Assembly: GCA_021414115.1 (NCBI GenBank) | Contig: JAIOPD010000078.1 | Span: 1-38,923, forward strand | DNA length: 38,923 bases | Source of the DNA: Planctomycetia bacterium | Lineage (GTDB): Bacteria; Planctomycetota; Planctomycetia; Pirellulales; UBA1268 | Direction: 5' to 3' | Shown: piece after piece, positions 17,387-25,342 of the stretch | How positions within the stretch are numbered: the first letter of the stretch is position 1 | Layout: every line of letters begins with the position of its first letter | Notes under the pieces: model-generated | Seen by the model: only the letters and a program-made list of their open reading frames with translations | The model's database searches: none | Told to the model about the DNA's origin: nothing | Program-made: the position numbers and the translations under genes

Positions 17387-17414
17387 AATTTACGCTTCTC
17401 GTCATTTTTGACAA
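17387..17414 (-). promoter_or_regulatory. Promoter with overlapping dyad, sufR operon
   Basis: On the minus strand TTGTCA (17409-17414), a 16-bp spacer and TAAATT (17387-17392) form the best sigma70-like promoter in the window, in a locally AT-rich patch. A dyad GTCA-TTTT-TGAC (17401-17412) overlaps the -35, a natural operator position. The predicted start of transcription falls within 1-2 nt of the sufR ATG at 17379, so the message may be leaderless or nearly so. Confidence 0.55.
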
Positions 17415-17539
17415 CTCGATGTGCGAAAAGTTCCTTGGGGTGCGGTTTTGCCGACATCGGGGCGATCGCGTCGTTCCCTGTTTGGCTGAGACGTGGCTAC
17501 AGTGAACGGTGAAGTGCTCTCACACGCGGGTTTTCCTTG

Positions 17540-17869
17540 ATGTCGTCGGGTCCGCCACTCACCGACAGCGGCTGGTTTTGGGGAGCGGTGTTTTCCGTGA
17601 TGGCGCTCGCCGGCATCGGCCTGATTGCCGGAAAGTTCGACGTCCGGCAGCGGCAGATCGAGGGTCGATTCCTCGGTCGTCAGCGGGCCCACGAAGAGCG
17701 GGAGCGGCGTGCAGCGGGGCAGGAACCGATCGACCTCGCGGACACAGCCCGCGAACGGGAACAGGTCGCCCCCGGCCGCATCGTGCCGCTCTGGACGCTG
17801 GCCGCCGTCGCTGCTGCCGCAGCGGCGGGCTCGCTCACCATGCTCGCCCGCGAACGCCGCGGGGGGTGA
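17540..17869 (+). CDS. Small two-helix membrane protein, unknown function
   Basis: 109 aa. A transmembrane helix at ~12-32 (WFWGAVFSVMALAGIGLIAG) and a second at ~80-104 (VPLWTLAAVAAAAAAGSLTM) flank a charged stretch rich in Arg, Glu and Gln. The termini would be on the same side, with the C-terminal RERRGG favouring the cytoplasm. The start is ATG 17540; a TTG immediately before it is also in frame. It is transcribed away from the SufR-like gene. No family is recognised; amino-acid composition and two clean helices support a real gene. Confidence 0.6.
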   Translation: MSSGPPLTDSGWFWGAVFSVMALAGIGLIAGKFDVRQRQIEGRFLGRQRAHEERERRAAGQEPIDLADTAREREQVAPGRIVPLWTLAAVAAAAAAGSLTMLARERRGG

Positions 17870-17894
17870 CGTGATCGGCTGCGTCTCTCCGTCA

Positions 17895-17930
17895 GGAAGC
17901 CCCACGCACCAGCGCGGAGACTCCCCCTCC
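17895..17930 (+). repeat. Module A left-end fragment (A4)
   Basis: GTCAGGAAGCCCC, then an AGCGCGG-containing arm, resembles the left end of A2 (GTCAGGAAGCCCCAAGCG) but lacks the right arm. It is part of the 501-bp convergent gap 17870-18370, which otherwise holds C1, A2, B2 and C3 and no gene. Confidence 0.45.
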
Positions 17931-17954
17931 ACGCCGCCTGAATCTGATCGAGAG

Positions 17955-18034
17955 CGCATCCGACTTGGGCTTGGCGCCGGCTCGGGGGCGGCAAAAGTCG
18001 CCTCGCGGCGGCAAGATCGTCGAGCGTTCGCCGC
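17955..18034 (+). repeat. Module C repeat, copy C1
   Basis: Begins CGCATCCGACTT and continues through GCCGGCTCGG and GGCGGCAAAAGTC, CTCGCGGCGGCA and CGTCGAGCGTTCGCCG. Copy C2 at 30061-30154 has the same blocks in the same order. Confidence 0.65.
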
Positions 18035-18054
18035 CCCCCTCCGCCTCCCCGTCA

Positions 18055-18158
18055 GGAAGCCCCAAGCGAGCGCGGGGAATACGTCCACCACGTCGGACGG
18101 CCCCCCGTCATCAACACGGTCGCGGCGCGTCTACCCGTCGCTCGCGCTCCGGGCTTCC
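18055..18158 (+). repeat. Module A repeat, copy A2
   Basis: 104 bp, same length and orientation as A1, from GGAAGCCCCAAGCGAGCGCG to CTCGCGCTCCGGGCTTCC. It is followed by a 30-bp linker that resembles the A1-B1 linker (GCAACG, CACCATCGA, AACCCGCG shared) and then by B2. Confidence 0.82.
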
Positions 18159-18188
18159 CAAGCAACGGACACCATCGACAACCCGCGC

Positions 18189-18320
18189 GGGGCTGCCCGT
18201 GCCCCGCGAGCCGGCGTTGGTGGCCAGCGCACGCAGGGTGCCGAAGCGCAGTCAGCATCGAGTGAGCGAAGCCCAGGATGGGCGAAGCGAACGTCCGGCT
18301 CCCGGGGCACGGGCAGCCCC
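18189..18320 (+). repeat. Module B repeat, copy B2
   Basis: 132 bp with the same 18-bp perfect inverted ends as B1 (18189-18206 and 18303-18320). The GCCCA-GGA-TGGGC hairpin is intact. The inner 8-bp stem is degraded (TTGGTGGCC against GTCAGCATC). Confidence 0.83.
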
Positions 18321-18346
18321 GACCCACCACTCGGGCCGCCGTCAGG

Positions 18347-18370
18347 CGTTCCACCACAGTCGGATGCGCT
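18347..18370 (-). repeat. Module C head (C3), directly after the VWA stop codon
   Basis: On the minus strand the VWA stop TAG is followed at once by AGCGCATCCGACTGTGGTGG. Over 27 positions including the stop, 24 match the sequence from the stop codon of the gene ending at 30060. Confidence 0.6.
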
Positions 18371-20098
18371 CTAGCCGATGATCGACCGGCGGCGGGCGCG
18401 GTAGTCCCACACGACGAATCGCTCGAGTTCCTTGCCGGCGGTGAAGAACACCCGGCCGTGCGCGGCCTCCGCGAGTCGATAGGCAAACTTGATGTCTTCT
18501 CTCGACTGCGACCAGCCCGAGAGCAGAAACACGTTCACCGTGATTCCCTCGCGGCGACACAGCTCCGCCTCGCGCATCGTCGCCTCCTCCGTGCGGCGGT
18601 GCGGTGGATAGAGCAGGTAGAGTTCGCTGCCTTCGAAGTGCGCCGTCGGCAGCCCGTCGGTGATGATGATCACCTGCTTGTTGGGCGTGTCCTGCCTGGC
18701 GAGATGCTGCCGCGAGAGCGAGAGCGCGTGCTGGATGTTGGTGAAGTGAGGCGGAACGTCCGACTCGGAGATTGCCGGATCGGCCATGTCGGCCCGGAGG
18801 CGGACGACCGAGTCGAAAATCGTGACGGGCTTCGGCAGCAGCTTCACGACCTCCCCGACCGTGCGTGGCTTCGCAAACGACGCCATCTCGATGAACTGCA
18901 GGAAATCCCCCGGGTACTCGCGGAGCACGAGCCCCTGCAGCGCCAGCGCCATCCGCTTCACGCTGACGTACTGGCCGCCGTAACGCATCGACCCGCTCAT
19001 GTCGAGCACCACGGTCGTGGCGCATTTGGGGTTGTTGCGGGTGCGATGCACCTCGATGTCGCGGGCGTCGAGCCGCAGCCGCCGGGAATCACCCGCGCCG
19101 GAGGCGGGGGCCTCGCCGGCCTGCCGGAGCATCGCGTTGACCAACGAACCAGGGATGTCCATGTGAGCGACCGAGTCACCGAACTCATAGGGCCGCGTGG
19201 GCACGAGTTCGACCGCGCCGTCGCCCACGATTTCGCCCTGGTGACGCCCGGTCCGGGACGGATCGAGCGCGGAAAAGATCTGCTCGAGCAGTTTTCCCTG
19301 GAAGATTCGCAGGGCCTGCGGGGTGAGTTCGTATCCGTCCTTGGTTCGCTGCAGGCCCTGTTCGGCAGCCTGCTGCTCCACGATCTCCTGAATCTGCCGC
19401 CGTAGCAGATCGAGCTCGTCGCGATCGCCCTGCTCGACGTACTGGCCGAGCGCCTCCATGTCGATGAGGAACACCCGGGCGTTCTTCCGGGCCTCTTCGA
19501 CCTGCCGCAGGAGTTCCTCGATCTCCTCGAGCCGCTCCTTCACCTCGAGCGCCTCCGCCACCGTGAGCTTGTCGCGGCCGGTAAACGTCCACTTCGCGGC
19601 GAGTTCGTCGATCTGATAGACCTCCCCGAGCGTCTCGATCAGCCCGGCAAGCTGCCCGGCGAACCGAGATTGGTCGTCTTCCTGCGCGTACCACAGCCGC
19701 TCGAGCTGCCGCAGCTGCTCTTCGCGGACCGCCTTGGCGAATCCTTCCCGCGACCTCGTCGGTGGCTGGATCCGCTGCGCCGCATCGTGGAACCCCCGCC
19801 GGGCCTTCTTGCGAACGCACTCGGTCTCGTACCGCTCGAGAATCTCCCGCCGCGCCTCCTCGAGCTTCCGGCGGATCGAGTCGAGCGACGGCCCGAGGCC
19901 TTTGATCTGCTCGGGGTCGAGCATCACCGCCGCGGCGAGTTGCTCCTCGGTGAGGTCGCTGATCTCGCCGAACTCGAGCAGATGCTCCATCGCCGGCGAG
20001 ACGAGATCGATCGCCGGCGGCCGCGGCGGCGGAATCCGCGCCGGATCGTACCGCTGGTAGGTGTGCACGATGCCGCCGAGCGTGTCACGAGTGGGCAT
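18371..20098 (-). CDS. VWA-domain protein, partner of the adjacent AAA+ ATPase
   Basis: 575 aa. Residues ~60-270 are strongly helical and charged (probable coiled coil: VEEARKN, RRQIQEIVEQQAAEQG). The C-terminal ~225 residues are a von Willebrand A domain with the MIDAS metal motif DMSGSM (366-371) and a later IIITDGLPTAHF. In the AAA+/VWA partnerships of MoxR, RavA-ViaA and Mg-chelatase I-D types, the VWA protein links the ATPase to its substrate. No signal peptide, so cytoplasmic. AGAGGAG precedes the ATG. The ATPase gene lies 159 bp upstream on the same strand. Confidence 0.82.
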   Translation of the reverse strand: MPTRDTLGGIVHTYQRYDPARIPPPRPPAIDLVSPAMEHLLEFGEISDLTEEQLAAAVMLDPEQIKGLGPSLDSIRRKLEEARREILERYETECVRKKARRGFHDAAQRIQPPTRSREGFAKAVREEQLRQLERLWYAQEDDQSRFAGQLAGLIETLGEVYQIDELAAKWTFTGRDKLTVAEALEVKERLEEIEELLRQVEEARKNARVFLIDMEALGQYVEQGDRDELDLLRRQIQEIVEQQAAEQGLQRTKDGYELTPQALRIFQGKLLEQIFSALDPSRTGRHQGEIVGDGAVELVPTRPYEFGDSVAHMDIPGSLVNAMLRQAGEAPASGAGDSRRLRLDARDIEVHRTRNNPKCATTVVLDMSGSMRYGGQYVSVKRMALALQGLVLREYPGDFLQFIEMASFAKPRTVGEVVKLLPKPVTIFDSVVRLRADMADPAISESDVPPHFTNIQHALSLSRQHLARQDTPNKQVIIITDGLPTAHFEGSELYLLYPPHRRTEEATMREAELCRREGITVNVFLLSGWSQSREDIKFAYRLAEAAHGRVFFTAGKELERFVVWDYRARRRSIIG

Positions 20099-20116
20099 GG
20101 GGCTCCTCTGGCATGC

Positions 20117-20232
20117 GCCGGCTGCCGCAACGGCAGAAGTCTCCTCGCGGGGATATTTCGCGCCGCGACCACTGGCAGTTCCCGAGCCCCGTGAGCGAAA
20201 TCTCCGATGCTCGTCGAGCTTCCGCCGATTGC
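20117..20232 (+). repeat. Possible degraded module C copy (C4) with hairpin
   Basis: Between the ATPase and VWA genes, GCCGGCTGCCG and GGCAGAAGTCTCCTCGCGG resemble module C. GATGCTCGTCGAGC, ~60 nt later than expected, resembles its second block. It contains a perfect hairpin CTGCCG-CAA-CGGCAG (20122-20136). Low certainty. Confidence 0.3.
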
Positions 20233-20257
20233 GTCAGCCTTTTGCCTCGGAGTGATC

Positions 20258-21685
20258 TCATCGGAAGCCTCCGGTGTCGTAGGTGGTGCGGCCGTGGGAC
20301 TGGATGCGGCTGACCCGCTCGGTGGCGTAGAGCCCGGCGAGCACGAACTCGATGCAACTGGCCCTGACGGCCGGATCGCGGGCGGCATTGACCTCGAACG
20401 CCTTCTCCCAGACCGCTGGCACCTCGGCCACGAGCTGCTCATAGGCGGCTGACGGCACCATGTCGCCCACTTCGATCTTCACACCCTGGCCGAAGACCTT
20501 GGCGATCTCGTCGAGGCCGTGCTCCTCCACGTATTCCTCGAATACCGTCGCGATTGCCTCGGCGATCACGGCGTCGAGCACCTGCCGCTCGTTCATCTGG
20601 TGGCTCCCCATCATGTCGAGCTCGAGCTTGCCGAGACTCGATGAGTAGAGATGCCCGAGGTCGCTGATCCGCGGGACGGCCGGCTGCTCACCGAGCCGCA
20701 CGCCCCGCTGCCGGGCGCTCGCCACCATGGTCTCGTAGTTGGCGATGGAAAACCGCGCGCTCACGCCCGACTGCTGATCGATGAACTTGCTCTTCCGGGC
20801 GGCGATCGTGATCTGTTCGACGATCTGCTTCATGAAATACGGCACGACGACCGGCCACTCGCCCCCGAGGTCGATCCCCGCCTCCTGCTCGACCATTCGG
20901 ATGCCGAGGTCGCGGTCGCGGGGGTAGTGGGTGTGGATCACCGACCCGATCCGGTCCTTGAGTTGCGGAATCACCTTGCCGGAGCGGTTGTAGGTCGAGG
21001 GATTGGCCGAGAAGAGGAGCATCACGTCGATGTCGAACTTCACCGGATAGCCGCGAATCTGCACGTCGCGTTCCTCGAGAATGTTGAACATCCCCACCTG
21101 CACGAGCTCGTCAAGCTCCGGAAGCTCGTTCATCGCGAAGATGCCGCGGTGCAGCCGCGGGATGAGTCCGAGGTGGATCGCCTCCTCGCTCGACATGCTC
21201 GTGCCGCCGGCCAGCTTCGCCGGGTCGATCTCGCCGATGATGTCGGCAAACTTCGTGCCCGGCGCGAGCCGCTCCGCATACCGCTCCGCCCGAGGCCACC
21301 AGGCGATGGGCACCTCGGCCGGATCACGCCCTGCCACGAGCCGCCGGCCGGCCGACGTGATCGGGGCGGAGGGATCGTCATGGAGCGGGATCGCAGGATC
21401 GTCGAGGTAGGGGAGGTGCTCGTCGAGAAACCGTACGAGCAGCCGCATCACCCGACTCTTCGCCTGCCCCTTTTCGCCGAGGAAGAGCATGTCGTGCCCG
21501 GCGAGCAGGGCGATGCTGATCTCGGGGATGACCGTCTGGTCGTAGCCGACGATCCCAGGAAAGAGTTCGTCGCCGTCCCGGAGCATCCGCAGAAAGTTTT
21601 CCCGCACCTCGTCCTTGACGCTGCGGCTCCTCCAGTCGCTGGCCTTCAGTTCGGCAAGAGTGGTGGGCAATCGCTGGCTGCTCAT
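20258..21685 (-). CDS. MoxR/Mg-chelatase-like AAA+ ATPase
   Basis: 475 aa. Walker A is [12 protein letters not shown] (~68-79). The Walker B region reads [16 protein letters not shown], with Asn where most AAA+ proteins have the first acidic residue, although Glu follows. Sensor 1 is [13 protein letters not shown]. Such proteins work as chaperone-like remodellers with a VWA partner, here the gene immediately downstream. The start at 21685 ([13 protein letters not shown]) follows AAAGGAGA; the frame is open 16 codons further. It may be annotated as sigma54-related, but it lacks GAFTGA and a DNA-binding domain. Confidence 0.85.
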   Translation of the reverse strand: MSSQRLPTTLAELKASDWRSRSVKDEVRENFLRMLRDGDELFPGIVGYDQTVIPEISIALLAGHDMLFLGEKGQAKSRVMRLLVRFLDEHLPYLDDPAIPLHDDPSAPITSAGRRLVAGRDPAEVPIAWWPRAERYAERLAPGTKFADIIGEIDPAKLAGGTSMSSEEAIHLGLIPRLHRGIFAMNELPELDELVQVGMFNILEERDVQIRGYPVKFDIDVMLLFSANPSTYNRSGKVIPQLKDRIGSVIHTHYPRDRDLGIRMVEQEAGIDLGGEWPVVVPYFMKQIVEQITIAARKSKFIDQQSGVSARFSIANYETMVASARQRGVRLGEQPAVPRISDLGHLYSSSLGKLELDMMGSHQMNERQVLDAVIAEAIATVFEEYVEEHGLDEIAKVFGQGVKIEVGDMVPSAAYEQLVAEVPAVWEKAFEVNAARDPAVRASCIEFVLAGLYATERVSRIQSHGRTTYDTGGFR

Positions 21686-21804
21686 GCGGACGAGTCTCCT
21701 TTGGTGTCCTCCGATTGTAGGCGGCTCGAGCACACGGGCACCACGCGCGGGTACGGCGGGGATGCGGCGATTCGAGAAGTGTCGAGAGGAATGGGGTGGC
21801 GGGC

Positions 21805-22512
21805 TCAGTACGCGGCCGAACCGGTCGCCGGCCTGCCGTCGAGGATCGCGGCCGCGTCACCCACGCCGATCCGCGTGCAGCCCATGTCGAGGTAGCGGAC
21901 GGCGTCGTCCCAGGTGCGGATGCCGCCCGACGCCTTCACCTGCAGGCGGCCGCCCACCGTGTCGAGCATGATCTTCACGGCTTCCGGCGTCGCACCCGTG
22001 GGCCCCGAACCCTTCACGCCGAATCCGGTCGAGGTCTTCACGAAATCAGCACCGGCCGACTCGGCGAGCCGACAGGCGGAGGCGATCTCGGCGGGAGAGA
22101 GGTAGCAGGTCTCGAGAATCACCTTCACGACCACGCCCTTCGGCCTGGCCTCGGCCACGACCGCTGTGATCTCGGCACGAACGGCCGCCTCATCGCCTGA
22201 CTTGAGCGCGGCCACGTTCATCACCATGTCGAGTTCGCGGGCCCCGTCGGCAATCGCCAGCCGCGACTCGACCGCCTTCACCTCGGGCCGCTGCGCCCCG
22301 TGAGGAAACCCGATCACGCTCGCAACCACGACCGGACTGCCGGCCACGAGCCGCGTCGCTTCGGCGACATCGCACGACCGCACGCAGAGGCAGCCCACGC
22401 CGCGGGCCATACACATCGCCGCGTGCTTCGCGAGGTCATCGCGGGAAAACTCGGGCTTGAGAACGGCGTGATCGAGCGTCTTGGCGACGTCGGCCTGGGT
22501 TCGGGCAGTCAT
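21805..22512 (-). CDS. deoC: Deoxyribose-phosphate aldolase
   Basis: 235 aa. Splits 2-deoxyribose 5-phosphate to glyceraldehyde 3-phosphate and acetaldehyde in deoxynucleoside salvage. The Schiff-base lysine is in FVKTSTGF (K159), with the supporting Asp in ELDMVMN (95) and Lys in QVKASGGIR (193). The GGAGG site 5 nt before ATG 22512 decides this start over the in-frame GTG at 22524. No deoA, deoB or pup genes are adjacent; the next minus-strand gene, 119 bp downstream, is the AAA+ ATPase. Confidence 0.95.
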   Translation of the reverse strand: MTARTQADVAKTLDHAVLKPEFSRDDLAKHAAMCMARGVGCLCVRSCDVAEATRLVAGSPVVVASVIGFPHGAQRPEVKAVESRLAIADGARELDMVMNVAALKSGDEAAVRAEITAVVAEARPKGVVVKVILETCYLSPAEIASACRLAESAGADFVKTSTGFGVKGSGPTGATPEAVKIMLDTVGGRLQVKASGGIRTWDDAVRYLDMGCTRIGVGDAAAILDGRPATGSAAY

Positions 22513-22619
22513 GAGATCCTCCACACAAAACTGTCGACGCGAGAAGTCTAATCGAGCAGCGCACCTCTGGCGCCCGCGGCCTCACGGCCGGCCGGCCTTC
22601 ACGGGCACGAACTCAGCGA

Positions 22620-22751
22620 GGGGCTGCCCGTGCCCCGTCGCCGGCGTATGCCGCCCAGCGCAGCCAGGATGGCGAAGCGCAGGCGGCATCCGAGTGAGTG
22701 AAGCCCAGGATGGGCGAAACGAACGTCCGGCGACGGGGCACGGGCAGCCCC
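22620..22751 (+). repeat. Module B repeat, copy B3 (25-bp perfect inverted ends)
   Basis: 132 bp. Here the terminal arms pair perfectly over 25 bp (22620-22644 with 22727-22751): the 18-bp core, then TCG with CGA and CCGG. The inner stem ATGCCGCC (22648-22655) with GGCGGCAT (22682-22689) is capped by GCCA-GGA-TGGC. The second hairpin GCCCA-GGA-TGGGC is at 22703-22715. It lies in the 390-bp gap between the deoC start and the aminotransferase stop, whose first ~100 bp (22513-22619) hold the deoC ribosome binding site and nothing else recognised. Confidence 0.87.
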
Positions 22752-22874
22752 TCGCCCCGCGAGCCGCCGTATGACACCGAGCGCACGCGGGATGCCGAAG
22801 CGCAGGCGGCATCCGAGTGAGTCGAGCCCAGGAGGGGCGAAACGAACGTCCGGCGACGGGGCACGGGCAGCCCC
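22752..22874 (+). repeat. Module B repeat, copy B4 (tandem 123-bp duplicate of B3)
   Basis: Repeats the B3 sequence at a 123-bp period (GAAGCGCAGGCGGCATCCGA at 22674 and at 22797). It shares the right-hand arm (22857-22874) and the same TCGCCCCGCGAG that follows B3. Its own left arm is replaced by a CCCCGCGAGCCG sequence like that of B2, so its outer stem cannot form. Confidence 0.8.
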
Positions 22875-22902
22875 TCGCCCCGCGAGGATGCTGTGCGCGG
22901 CG

Positions 22903-24042
22903 TCAGCCGTTGCCGGAGAGCCGCACGAGCGCCGCGATGCCGCGGTCGAGCGTCCGCTCGCTGACGGTGTAGGCGATCCGGAAGTGACTGTCGGCCCGGC
23001 CAAACACGCTGCCCGGCACCACGATCAGCTTCTCCTCGGCCGCCGCCCGCTCGGCGAACGCCTTGCCCGAGCCGCCGGGCGCCTTCGGGTAGAGGTAGAA
23101 GGCACCGCCGGGCTGCACGAAGTCGTAGTGGCCGCGGAGGCCGTCCATGAGTTTGTCTCGCTTGCGGCGGCACTCGGCGAGCGGCACGTCCATGGGGCAA
23201 TCGAGGGCGGCGATCGCGGCCCACTGGCCCGGCTGCGGCGCGCAGACGAAGGTGTATTGCTGCATCATCGTCACCGCGTCGATGATCGGCTTGGGGCCGT
23301 GAATCCAGCCCACCCGCCAGCCCGTCATGGCATGCGACTTGGAGAAGCCGTCGATCACGACGACCTGCTCCGAGTGCAGGGCAGGGGAGTGGAACGGGGC
23401 GTCATAGCAGTAGGAGCGGTAGAGCTCGTCACTGACGAGCGTGACCCCACGCTGTTCTGCGAGCACCGCCAGATCGCGGACCGTGTCGGCATCCGCGACG
23501 AAGCCGGTGGGATTGGCCGGTGTGTTGAGAAGGATCACTCGCGTGGCCGGCGTGATCGCGGCGGCGACCTGGTCGACATCGATGCGGAATGAGGGCGAGG
23601 TGTCGATCGGCACCACCCGGCCCCCGAGAAACTCGACGAGCGGCCGATACATCACGAACGCGGGCTCGAAGACGATCACCTCGTCGCCGGGATCGACGAG
23701 CGCCATCAACGCGAGCACGAGCGCACCGCTCGAGCCGCTCGTCACGCAGAGCCGTCGCTCCGGCTGGCCCGTCTCGCGGCGGGCGAGGGCCTCGAGCCGT
23801 TCGCGGAGCGCCGGAATGCCCTGCGTGGGTGTGTAGCCGTTTTTGCCGGCGTCGGTCGCCGCCTTGGCCGCCTCGCGGGCCGCGACGGGCATCTCGAAGT
23901 CGGGCTGGCCGATCGAGAGGTTGATCGGATCGTCGAGCTTCGCCGCGAGGTCGAACGCTTTGCGAATACCAGAGGAGTCGAAGGCTGCCGCCCGCCTCGA
24001 CACGCTCCACCGCGGCCGAGCGGCCGAATCAGGCTCGTGCAT
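22903..24042 (-). CDS. Class I PLP-dependent aminotransferase
   Basis: 379 aa of the aspartate-aminotransferase Ib type. The PLP lysine is K235 in DGFSKSHAMTGWRVG. LNTPANPTG (172-180), VSDELYRSYCYD (203-214) and the C-terminal FRIAYTVSE, which carries the substrate-carboxylate Arg, are all present. It transfers an amino group between an amino acid and a 2-oxo acid; the substrate cannot be read from sequence. The ATG at 24042 is preferred to the GTG just before it. It begins 19 bp after the stop of the TlpA-like gene, so the two are probably co-transcribed. Confidence 0.9.
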   Translation of the reverse strand: MHEPDSAARPRWSVSRRAAAFDSSGIRKAFDLAAKLDDPINLSIGQPDFEMPVAAREAAKAATDAGKNGYTPTQGIPALRERLEALARRETGQPERRLCVTSGSSGALVLALMALVDPGDEVIVFEPAFVMYRPLVEFLGGRVVPIDTSPSFRIDVDQVAAAITPATRVILLNTPANPTGFVADADTVRDLAVLAEQRGVTLVSDELYRSYCYDAPFHSPALHSEQVVVIDGFSKSHAMTGWRVGWIHGPKPIIDAVTMMQQYTFVCAPQPGQWAAIAALDCPMDVPLAECRRKRDKLMDGLRGHYDFVQPGGAFYLYPKAPGGSGKAFAERAAAEEKLIVVPGSVFGRADSHFRIAYTVSERTLDRGIAALVRLSGNG

Positions 24043-24061
24043 CACGAAAGCGCCCCGGCGT

Positions 24062-25246
24062 TCAGCCGGCGTCCTTGAAGAGCTCGGCGAGCCGTTCGGC
24101 GAGCTTCTCGCCCCGCGCGTTGAGCGTGATCACGTTGCCGTCGCGGCCGATCAGGATCAACTGTGGAATGCCGGAGATGCCGTAGAACTGCGCGGTCGGA
24201 TCCTGCCAGCCCTTGCCGGCATAGATGATCGGCCACGGGATCTTGTTCTCGGCCACGAAGGCGTCGACCTTGTCCTTCTCCTCGTCGAGGCTGATGCCCA
24301 CCACCTCGAAGCCCTTGTCGTGATACTTCTCGTATTGCTCGAGCATGTTGGGGATCTCGGCGATGCAGGGACCGCACCAGGTGGCCCAGAAATCGACGAG
24401 CACGACCTTGCCCGCGAGTCCCTTCTGGTTGAACGGCTTGCCGTCGAGCAACTCGCCCTTGATCTCCATTGGCTTGCCGGGAAGCGACAGGAGACGCAGC
24501 TTGCCCGCGAAGCTTTCGCCGAGCTCCTTGATCTTGGGATCCTTGCTACCAGCCAGGATCGGGCCGAACGTCATCAGGGCGTCGGCGGCGACCTTTTCGC
24601 CATCGGGGATCTGCTCGAGCGCGCCGCAGAACTGCATCACGAGCCCGGCGGTCTTCTGGTCGTCGGGGTCCGCGGCGAGCAGGGCGGCGACCTGCTTCAC
24701 GAGCGCCGGGGCCGTGTCGAACTTCTCCTCGGCGAACATCTTCTGGGCCGCGGAGACGACCGCGAGCCGCTTCGCCTCCGTCGCGAGTTCTTTCACGGGG
24801 CTGTTCGCGAGCGTCGCCGCGAAGGACGCCATGTCTTCGCCGGCCTGCTTGTCGCCGAGCTGGGACAGCCGCATCAGGCTCTCGAGCTTGAGCTTCGCGG
24901 CTTTCGCGTAGATCGGATCGTCGGCCTTCACCTTGGGAAGGATCGCGTCGGCGGCCTCGACCGACACCCGTGACACGTCGCTGATGTACTTCATCATTTC
25001 CTTCCGCGACCGCGGCTGGGTCTTCGGCGGCAGGAGCCCCTCGACAAACTCGAGCATCTGCTCGGGCGTGCCCTGCGGGAGCGGCGGCACGCTCAGTTCG
25101 GTGCCTGCCTCGGGTGCGGCGGTCGTAGCGGCCGGCTGCCTGGCATGCAGGGAGGCGACGGGAATCGCCACCCCGGCCACGACGGCGAGCACCGTCGAAA
25201 CGAACGGAAGGAGCGACGAGCGGAGGCCGGCGGGGCGATGCGACAT
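24062..25246 (-). CDS. TlpA/ResA-like thioredoxin with N-terminal helical domain, exported
   Basis: 394 aa. A signal peptide or anchor (LLPFVSTVLAVVAGVAIPVA, ending ASLHA) directs export. Residues ~60-250 are an all-helical, Lys/Glu/Leu-rich region unlike plain TlpA. Residues ~255-394 are a thioredoxin fold with the redox motif WCGPC (290-294), VLVDFWATW before it, GISLDEEKDKVDAF, and the cis-Pro in GISGIPQLILIG. It likely reduces disulfides outside the cytoplasmic membrane. The Cys-rich lipoprotein encoded just upstream (25343-26776) is a plausible client, but that is inference. Confidence 0.88.
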   Translation of the reverse strand: MSHRPAGLRSSLLPFVSTVLAVVAGVAIPVASLHARQPAATTAAPEAGTELSVPPLPQGTPEQMLEFVEGLLPPKTQPRSRKEMMKYISDVSRVSVEAADAILPKVKADDPIYAKAAKLKLESLMRLSQLGDKQAGEDMASFAATLANSPVKELATEAKRLAVVSAAQKMFAEEKFDTAPALVKQVAALLAADPDDQKTAGLVMQFCGALEQIPDGEKVAADALMTFGPILAGSKDPKIKELGESFAGKLRLLSLPGKPMEIKGELLDGKPFNQKGLAGKVVLVDFWATWCGPCIAEIPNMLEQYEKYHDKGFEVVGISLDEEKDKVDAFVAENKIPWPIIYAGKGWQDPTAQFYGISGIPQLILIGRDGNVITLNARGEKLAERLAELFKDAG

Positions 25247-25342
25247 GGGAACCTCGAGGAGAGAAAACCGGAGCCCGACGGCTCCGTTGAGTTTCGGGAT
25301 GCTACCCGCGGCAATGGGGTGGCGGCAACCGCGGGGTGCGGT

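Noticed and set aside
17380-17457. Upstream extension of the SufR-like protein by 26 residues
   Set aside because: The stretch contains the best promoter in the window and does not align with the winged-helix start.
22620-22886. Tandem B copies considered as a CRISPR array
   Set aside because: Only two units, 123-bp period, no short repeat/spacer alternation and no cas genes.
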